Made by a program: the position numbers and the translations under genes. The notes beneath the pieces were generated by a model. That model saw nothing but the letters and a program-made list of their open reading frames with translations, was not told the origin of the DNA and made no database searches. From NCBI RefSeq assembly GCF_040954835.1, contig NC_090712.1, positions 9,822,784 to 9,886,783 on the forward strand: a stretch of 64,000 nt of DNA. The letters run 5' to 3'. The stretch comes from Lepisosteus oculatus (lineage: Eukaryota; Chordata; Actinopteri; Semionotiformes; Lepisosteidae). Positions 49,301-64,000 of the stretch are shown here, one piece after another (positions within the stretch are counted from its first letter, which is position 1; each line of letters starts with the position of its first letter).

Positions 49301-51737
49301 GGAATAATCCATGCTCAAAATGAATTTCAACATCGTCGTCTGATATCTGTTTGAAAAGGTAATGTAGTCACTCCAATTACCTACAGTATATAGTGTTCCA
49401 TGATTCTTGCTTTTCTTTACATTTTTAAAGCTGTTTTCAAATGTGTACTATTTAGTTAGAGTGGTTGTCTTGCGTTGTACTCTGTTGTTTGTCCCTAGCT
49501 ATATCTGCCCTCATTGCACTTGACCTCATTGCCTCAATTGACAGGCTCATAGAGTAAGACTACAGGAAGAGGCTGTAGTTTTTCTTGCTTTTCAAAGAAA
49601 CAGTGGTCTCACCTCAGATACAGTGACGCTGTAATTATTCAGCTGGAACACTGGCACATTGTCATTGATGTCTGTGATCCGGAGAATTCGGTTATTCAGT
49701 ACCTAAAAAATGTTGAGATTAATAAACAATTCAATCAAAAAACTTGTTAAACAAACAACAATAATAATGTTAAGTTTAGAAGTCAGGAGTACCTATACTT
49801 ACTGAATTTTTCACACACTTGATAGCATAATAAATCTCCCCACTGGTCTAAAAAACAATGTCAAAGAAGCAGATTACAAATCTAAAGTTTTTGTGGTTTC
49901 TTTTTGACCTATAAAACAAGAATATTTCTGTAACAGAATAGTGAAACACCAAAGGTGGCTTTATTGTGCAGTCATTCACTGGATCAGTTATAGTCCTTTA
50001 TGACCTGATATAATCCATGACTAATCTTGTTTTTTATATAGTCATATGTTATTTGCAGGAACATTTAAAAACCAGTAACAAAATTTAATAACAGAACAAT
50101 CTAATTTAAAATCATTGAGTTGTTTAAAAGAGATTACTTGAACTAAAGAACAATTTTTGAAGCAGGGATACAAACAGACTCACATCATGGAAGTCTTCAG
50201 CATCCAACTTTCCTTTAGTTAGTACTTCTGCAGTGTCAGAGCCTGATGTATGATTTAATTCCACATATTGCAAATGACTTTCAAATCCAAACTTGACTAA
50301 CTGCAGACCTGTGTCAATTGGGACACCAGTAATTGTTTCCACAATACCTGTTTTAGAAAACAAATTTTTTTTTTTAATTTCCGGGCCTTTTTTTATTCAT
50401 AATCCTGTTCCAGCGGCAGTAAAAACACATTTCACACTGTTAACCCAACTAGAGCACAATTCATTTATACTGTACCTGCAAAATGTGAACTACTGTAAAT
50501 CAATTTATATTAACAGGGCATAATTTGTTAATACAATATTGTGTAATGTATGACGTGATATAAAAAAAATGAAGATATAAATTCAGCAAGCACACAAAGA
50601 GGGTTTCCCTGACTACAAACTGAATTTGGTTGGAATGATAGTGCTTCATCTAAAAGGGAAAATATGTCCGTATACTATACTCTATTTAATATATCTAATA
50701 TAATACAACCATCTTGATTATTTTCACCCTGTTGCTACTAGTATTATATAATGCTATAAATGATACAAAATTCAGAAAAAAAAATATTTTTTCAGTTTCA
50801 GGACTGCATTATTTTTATGAGCGATGGATTTATTAATTCTGAATACTTTACCAGAGTATCCTTCTTCCACTGGCCCAATTACAACTGGTTCTGCAATACC
50901 TTTTTCACAATTTATGTGTGTTGTCTCTGGAATAAAATGAATAAATTTAGGAATTTGAAAAAAGGCATACAACAAATGTTGGATAATGGTAAAAATGTTA
51001 AAGACATTCTTTTCAGAAACATCTTTTTCAGTTTTTCACTTCCTAAAATGGAAGACATTAGACATTTCTTGTCATATTTCTGAGGTTTACATCTCTTTTC
51101 TTTTAACATGTTTTAATTTCTTACATTGATACGCCACTAAACACAATTTACCAATTATTCATTATTCTAGAAGATTTAAGGCATTGAATGATTTAGTTTT
51201 TACAGTGGTACATTTTTAATCGAAGGTGAAATATTTCACTCAGCACTATAGTGCAAGCGACTACATTTGATATTAAATATTCCTGTTTAGCTCGTTATAA
51301 ACTGGAAAGAGAATCAGAAATGTACAAAAGGATTCTAAACACTCGCAATCGTTTAATTTTTTCGAATACAATAAATTCAATACAAAAATATTGAATAATT
51401 TATAAAAACATACCACGAATTGGAAAGTAGTTTAATTCTTCAGACAAGCTTTATTTCTGTCCCTGAGGTTAATAATTTAGTTTATTTTCTTTGGAATCAC
51501 ATACAAAGCCTAGAAAGACTATCCTTTAAATTTAACAGTAGCTGAAGTGGTCAGACAAGTTTTACCTTCTAAATATCTCCTAAACCATCTACATCTATGA
51601 TCCAAAAGTCACATGTTTAATAACTGTTCTCATGTAAAGAACATTAGAAAATACTCACCAATAGCTCTGCTCATTTGAAAACACAAATTTCCTATTAACA
51701 TGAAGAACAAAAAGTGGTGGTACTTCATGGTCTCCAT
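22956..51737 (-). CDS. Large single-pass cadherin with about 20 cadherin repeats (CDH23/CDHR-like), 43 coding exons
   Basis: Predicted calcium-dependent adhesion receptor at the plasma membrane; exact ortholog not recognised. The 43 exons total 7206 bp, an exact multiple of three, for 2401 aa. Order: signal peptide [17 protein letters not shown], an atypical first repeat, then about 20 EC repeats recognised by linkers such as [38 protein letters not shown], and by LDRE and AxDxD motifs. A non-EC region at about residues 2210-2335 resembles the membrane-adjacent domain of CDH23/PCDH15/CDHR proteins. The TM helix is at about 2336-2359 ([18 protein letters not shown]), and the cytoplasmic tail is about 42 residues without catenin-binding sequence. 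Start chosen at the first ATG of the signal peptide. Several linkers lack the calcium ligands. Two introns are GC-AG. The C-terminal end is ambiguous (see 22487-22558). Confidence 0.85.
23887..24081 (-). other. Cadherin exon encoding the transmembrane helix
   Basis: Encodes [19 protein letters not shown], then [14 protein letters not shown], the hydrophobic run [18 protein letters not shown] with LVVTLL, and Arg as first cytoplasmic residue. The next exon starts RNRKLKKES, a positive-inside stop-transfer cluster, fixing the orientation outside-to-inside. Confidence 0.85.
27111..28295. other. Cadherin intron, 1.2 kb, nothing recognised
   Basis: AT-rich, no repeat with a recognisable end and no exon-like ORF in phase with the gene on either strand. 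Confidence 0.5.
28757..29801. other. Cadherin intron, 1.0 kb, nothing recognised
   Basis: No tandem repeat or coding signal beyond a poly-T run near 29540. Confidence 0.5.
30232..30417 (+). mobile_element. 3' fragment of the 5S-derived SINE (copy C) with long ATT tail
   Basis: Only the last about 115 bp remains: CATCCAGGTGGATGCTGCAC, ATTACCTGTAAAGCGCTTTG, CCGCTATATAAGTGTAAGC, followed by about 23 ATT units (30349-30417). It is 5'-truncated as in LINE-driven insertion. Lies in the cadherin intron 30022-30571, antisense to the gene. Confidence 0.8.
30349..30417. repeat. (ATT)n microsatellite
   Basis: About 69 bp of uninterrupted ATT triplets forming the tail of SINE copy C. Confidence 0.95.
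32105..32335. repeat. Dispersed repeat, copy 2 (related to 12045-12460)
   Basis: GCCCATTTTCTAGTAACTAA, GGATCTCATCCAGCTGTTTC and CGCACTTCCACGTAATTTCC align with the 12045 copy. It ends about 30 bp from a cadherin exon (32367-32518). The remainder of the intron 31629-32366 shows nothing. Confidence 0.55.
33096..33709. other. Cadherin intron, 0.6 kb, nothing recognised
   Basis: AT-rich, no repeat ends and no in-phase ORF. Confidence 0.5.
37755..37810 (+). mobile_element. Isolated SINE/LINE 3' tail fragment
   Basis: TATCCTGTAAAGCGCTTTGAG followed by a weak A/T-rich end is the same 3' tail as the 5S-derived SINEs, without any body. It may be a different element sharing the tail. Confidence 0.5.
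38028..38240 (+). repeat. Tc1 left terminal inverted repeat
   Basis: 213 bp; the outer CAGTG and internal CAAAATTATTCGGCCCC repeat match the right end in inverse orientation with a single mismatch. Confidence 0.93.
38419..39438 (+). pseudogene. Tc1-like transposase with one premature stop
   Basis: The open part is 38419-39360 (313 aa). Bipartite DNA-binding N-terminus: helix-turn-helix [20 protein letters not shown] at residues 21-40, GRP box [11 protein letters not shown] near 54-64, and a second helical set. Catalytic DDE triad D152 ([12 protein letters not shown]), D243 ([11 protein letters not shown]) and E278 ([11 protein letters not shown]), with 34 residues between the last two, i.e. 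DD34E. TGA at 39358-39360 interrupts the frame, which stays open for another 25 codons to TAA at 39436-39438; the full frame is 339 aa, the usual family length. TGA at what is normally a CGA Arg codon suggests CpG decay. It may retain activity without the last 26 residues, but that is unknown. Confidence 0.9.
39445..39657 (-). repeat. Tc1 right terminal inverted repeat
   Basis: Inverse of 38028-38240, one mismatch; ends at CACTG next to TA. Confidence 0.93.
39903..40755. other. Cadherin intron, 0.85 kb, nothing recognised
   Basis: Open reading from exon 16 runs into this intron to 40501 but leaves cadherin sequence at the GT donor (CTTAC at 40751-40755); not coding. Confidence 0.55.
41701..42745. 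other. Cadherin intron, 1.0 kb, nothing recognised
   Basis: AT-rich, with an ATATATTTG-type low-complexity patch near 42070-42110. No repeat ends or in-phase ORF. Confidence 0.5.
43330..43380. repeat. (AAT)n microsatellite
   Basis: About 17 AAT triplets in the cadherin intron 43135-43738. Confidence 0.9.
43417..43495. repeat. Imperfect inverted repeat, 33-bp arms (foldback/MITE-like)
   Basis: Left arm 43417-43449 (GCAAAGGAACAAGTAATAG...) and right arm 43463-43495 pair with three mismatches across a 13-bp loop TTCTTCTCTTTTC-like. Lies next to the AAT microsatellite. No transposase nearby; nature unknown. Confidence 0.7.
44560..45050 (+). mobile_element. 5S-rRNA-derived SINE, copy D
   Basis: Head GCCATATCACCCTGCAACAC then GGTCAGTACCTGGATGGGAG (5S box C, complete), with part of the first 5S box missing. 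Body TAGGGGTGTTACCGCAG, CTTTACCAATCATGG; 3' end CCTGTAAAGTGCTTTGAGTG with no long triplet tail. In the cadherin intron 44302-45484, antisense to the gene. Confidence 0.85.
46845..47128 (-). mobile_element. tRNA-derived SINE
   Basis: On the minus strand the head GGGGCGGAGCGGTGGCTCTG (A-box-like) is followed by GCCAGTTCGTATCCTGC (B-box-like GTTCGTATCC). The body has CTCCTGAGCAAGGCCCTTAA and a 3' end GGGTTAATAAAGTGATG. Lies in the cadherin intron 46429-47395. Confidence 0.75.
47150..47345 (+). repeat. Dispersed repeat adjoining the SINE
   Basis: GC-richer block with CACATCCAGGGGAGTCAAGTG and CTACAGAAACCAGGATTAGC, which reads as an interspersed repeat body rather than unique intron. Family not identified. 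Confidence 0.45.
47490..48277. other. Cadherin intron with a GC-richer non-coding block (about 47790-48110)
   Basis: The block contains GTGGTTTGAGCCCCATCC, similar to a Pol III B box, but no tRNA cloverleaf can be drawn and no ORF matches a protein. Probably an old repeat. Confidence 0.3.
50927..51658. other. Cadherin intron 1, 0.7 kb, nothing recognised
   Basis: AT-rich sequence between the signal-peptide exon and exon 2; no repeat or site seen. Confidence 0.5.
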
Positions 51738-54189
51738 TGTTTGCAGATGAAGCCCAGTTACAATAGTGAGGGTTTGGGACCACCTGTGCAAAATAACAGG
51801 CAATGTCCTTTCTTCTTCACAGGTTTACAGCTAGAAACAACCACGCCTGCTTTTCAGAATCTGGTTGGTTACTAGAATTTACAACGTTCAGTACTGCTAT
51901 AATGCAAGAGATAACAAGAGGTCAAAGTTTCAGTTCCATTTCTTTTTCAGTCAAGTCAATTCTTAGCTATTCACGAGTCCCAATGTACTACTTAAGAGAA
52001 CCACATCACTCAGTGACACGAAACCATAAGGTATTTTAAGAGGCAGACCATAAAAACTGGCTTCAAACCACTTAGGCTTATATACTGTAATAATACTAAT
52101 ACTTTTAGACTAAAAGTGTCTGATTCATTCAGTATTTTCAAAACCTAATTTATAAAAATAATGATCAGATCAGTAATTGAATTTTTATCGTATAACTGAC
52201 ACATCCTTGTCTTGGTGTATTTGGAGAGTATAATGTTCAAAGTGTGTAATTATTTTCCATAAAAGGGACAGTGCTTTAGTCTAATAACAGTGTATGCTAT
52301 AATGAAGCAACCCATTTTAAATGACAAGACAATAAGGAATTTTTTTTAATTTATTGAGATAGATTATAAGCCCAGAGGCTAGCCACCTTTACAGTATGTT
52401 ACAATATAGTCAAATAAACCCATTCTTCTCTTTGTATATATTCTAAAAGTCACTGAGAATAACAAATGAGGATAGTTTGCTTCTTGGCCAAGCTGATTAC
52501 CTCTGCTAGATGAGATCTTCAAATCAAGACTGCAACCAGCTGTGTATCGCCCACAATTAAAAGCTCTTCAACATTGCCTGTGTAAAATATCATTCATATA
52601 CTGTAACTTGAGATTCGGTCCTGAAACTCACATTTGTCAGATGGCACAAAAGGCAGGTTAGTCACTAAGTCTTCATAAGAAACATTAAACAATAACAGCA
52701 TTATTTTTACATGTACATTTTTAATTTTGAAACCCATGTCGTGGAGTTTCAATATTCCAGAAACAATACAGAGAGAGAAGTGTGGAGGTTTTATATGCTT
52801 CCTCAGAGGAAATCATGCGTACATGATCAAGGTTCAAAAAGTGGAAAAGTACCTTGAAGTCGTAGTACTATACAAAGGGAAAAAAATGCATGTAAACATT
52901 TCAATACACAATATTACAATATTACAACTTAAATATTATTCCAATGCTCTGTTGGGAATATCTAAGTTCTATGTTTTACAGGATATTAATGTGCAAAACA
53001 GGATTATATCCTGGGGAGTAAGTGAAGAAAGCGACCAGGACTGTTCCCCTTTTTCTTGATGACTCTGATATTAAAAAACAAATTATAAATTATTGTAAAT
53101 ATTTGATAAGAAACCCAGTATTTGGTAGTATACATGCTAATGTTAAATTAAACCTTTAAAATAATTGAAAGCAAATGCCAAGGCAGACAGACTGTTACTT
53201 CTAAAATTGTATTGACATTTTATATTAGTGGAATTTGAGAACATAATCTTGAACTTTCATGAAGCCCCAATCGTTTTAAATAAGTCAATGATCTTAGGCT
53301 ATTATCATATAAATCATAGCTGAGTTTTACATCTTTACAGTTAAGGTTCTCTTTCTGTTTTTGTAACAAGAAAATGATTTTTAACTAAGAGGTTCAAGTG
53401 CTGCTGAGCACAGTATCACAACAAATTACATATTAAAACCAATCGCTCCATTTCTTTTGCGAGCATTAAGATCCAGTGTTCTTTGTCGTACCATACGGCG
53501 TGCTGGAACTCAGTTTACAGATTAATATAAGAATGCCCAACCCCTGCAGCAGGCTTGTGTCAGCCAGTCTCTTAAGGTGTTATATACATGAAACACTGCC
53601 AGACAATTCAACCACACCTCTGTCTCTCGCCTACACAGTATGTCAGTATAAAGCTGATTGGCTCTGACAGGTGGGCATGTTGGAGAAGCACAACTGATGG
53701 CCCTTATTCTCTCCATGCAGTACAGGAGTCACTGCCAGAGAGCAAAGTCTTTAACAAACAGAAACTTCAAAATTGGAAAGGCATATAATAAATCCTAACT
53801 GACAATTCTAACTTCATTAAAAAAGGACTGGCAGTTCGTATCATATGCCATCATTTTGTTAATGCCTCTATTTTAAAATTCATTGATGGTATTTATTCTA
53901 ACACCTTTAAAAGGGTAGTTATTTTCTCTCTCCAAAATTACGTCTGGCCTCTGGCAGGTGGAAAGCACTAAAAATAATTCTTGTCCAAAGGTCACCTGAG
54001 CCAAGCACAGCTTTCAGCTGATTTAAAGCTAAACAAGTTAAAGCTACATTAGAAACCTCATCAAAAGGAACAAAAAGGTCTAACATATAATTGATGTATT
54101 TTAGACTGTTAATGACTCTAGGATTTGAGACAAAAGAGTAGCTTTTCCAGGGTGTTCATGGAGAATATTATGGTCTTGTTTCCCAGTTT
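51738..54189. other. Intergenic region: cadherin promoter side and sanbr 3' side
   Basis: 2.45 kb, AT-rich. The part next to 51738 must hold the cadherin 5' UTR and promoter, and the part next to 54189 the sanbr 3' UTR. I see no TATA box, CpG-rich block or repeat clear enough to place either. ORFs here are short and low-complexity. Confidence 0.5.

Positions 54190-64000
<9,811 letters not shown>

Larger units (their letters stand above)
40756..51737 (-). other. Cadherin gene exons 1-16 (N-terminal part)
   Basis: Exons in gene order: 51659-51737 (signal peptide), 50852-50926, 50184-50347, 49803-49847, 49613-49702, 48988-49077, 48788-48898, 48278-48391, 47396-47489, 46316-46428, 45485-45658, 44173-44301, 43739-43930, 42954-43134, 42746-42879, 40756-41700. 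The last is 945 bp and carries nearly three complete EC repeats without an intron, unlike its neighbours of 45-300 bp. Repeat linkers read here: [48 protein letters not shown] (degenerate), [27 protein letters not shown]. Confidence 0.82.

Overview
The window is vertebrate genomic DNA: intron-rich, AT-rich, with GT-AG introns and many dispersed retroposon copies. It most likely comes from a ray-finned fish. The protein genes match vertebrate families closely. The repeats (5S-rRNA-derived and tRNA-derived SINEs whose 3' ends carry the fish-type tail motif CTGTAAAGCGCTTTGAG plus ATT repeats, and a Tc1 transposon) point to a fish. A gar- or bowfin-like lineage is possible, but I cannot prove it from sequence alone.

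Layout: (1) 1-13895, plus strand: the last 31 coding exons of usp34, from the catalytic His box to the stop. (2) 16430-20762, minus strand: a complete nine-exon ahsa2 (Aha1-type HSP90 co-chaperone, 330 aa), convergent with usp34. Heat-shock-element-like modules lie about 200-240 bp upstream of its start codon. (3) 22956-51737, minus strand: a large cadherin gene assembled here from 43 coding exons (2401 aa: signal peptide, about 20 cadherin repeats, a membrane-adjacent region, one TM helix and a short tail). I could not match it to a named human gene. (4) 54190-63462, minus strand, running off the right edge: the last 17 coding exons of sanbr (KIAA1841).

The order usp34 / ahsa2 / sanbr and its orientations match the human 2p15 neighbourhood as I remember it. 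The cadherin gene sits where human has only a small gene (C2orf74), so this is the least explained gene in the window. Inside one of its introns is a nearly intact 1630-bp Tc1-like transposon with 213-bp terminal inverted repeats differing at one base. Its transposase is cut short by a single CGA-to-TGA-type stop.

Other points: two GC-AG introns in the cadherin gene; an in-frame TAA just before what looks like a still-open final cytoplasmic exon of that gene; and a hairpin with AATAAA on both strands between the convergent genes usp34 and ahsa2. The genes do not form a functional unit. They share only neighbourhood: a deubiquitinase, an HSP90 co-chaperone, an adhesion receptor and a nuclear SANT/BTB regulator. 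Exon boundaries were set by hand from splice sites, reading phase and remembered homologues, so single-base errors are possible.
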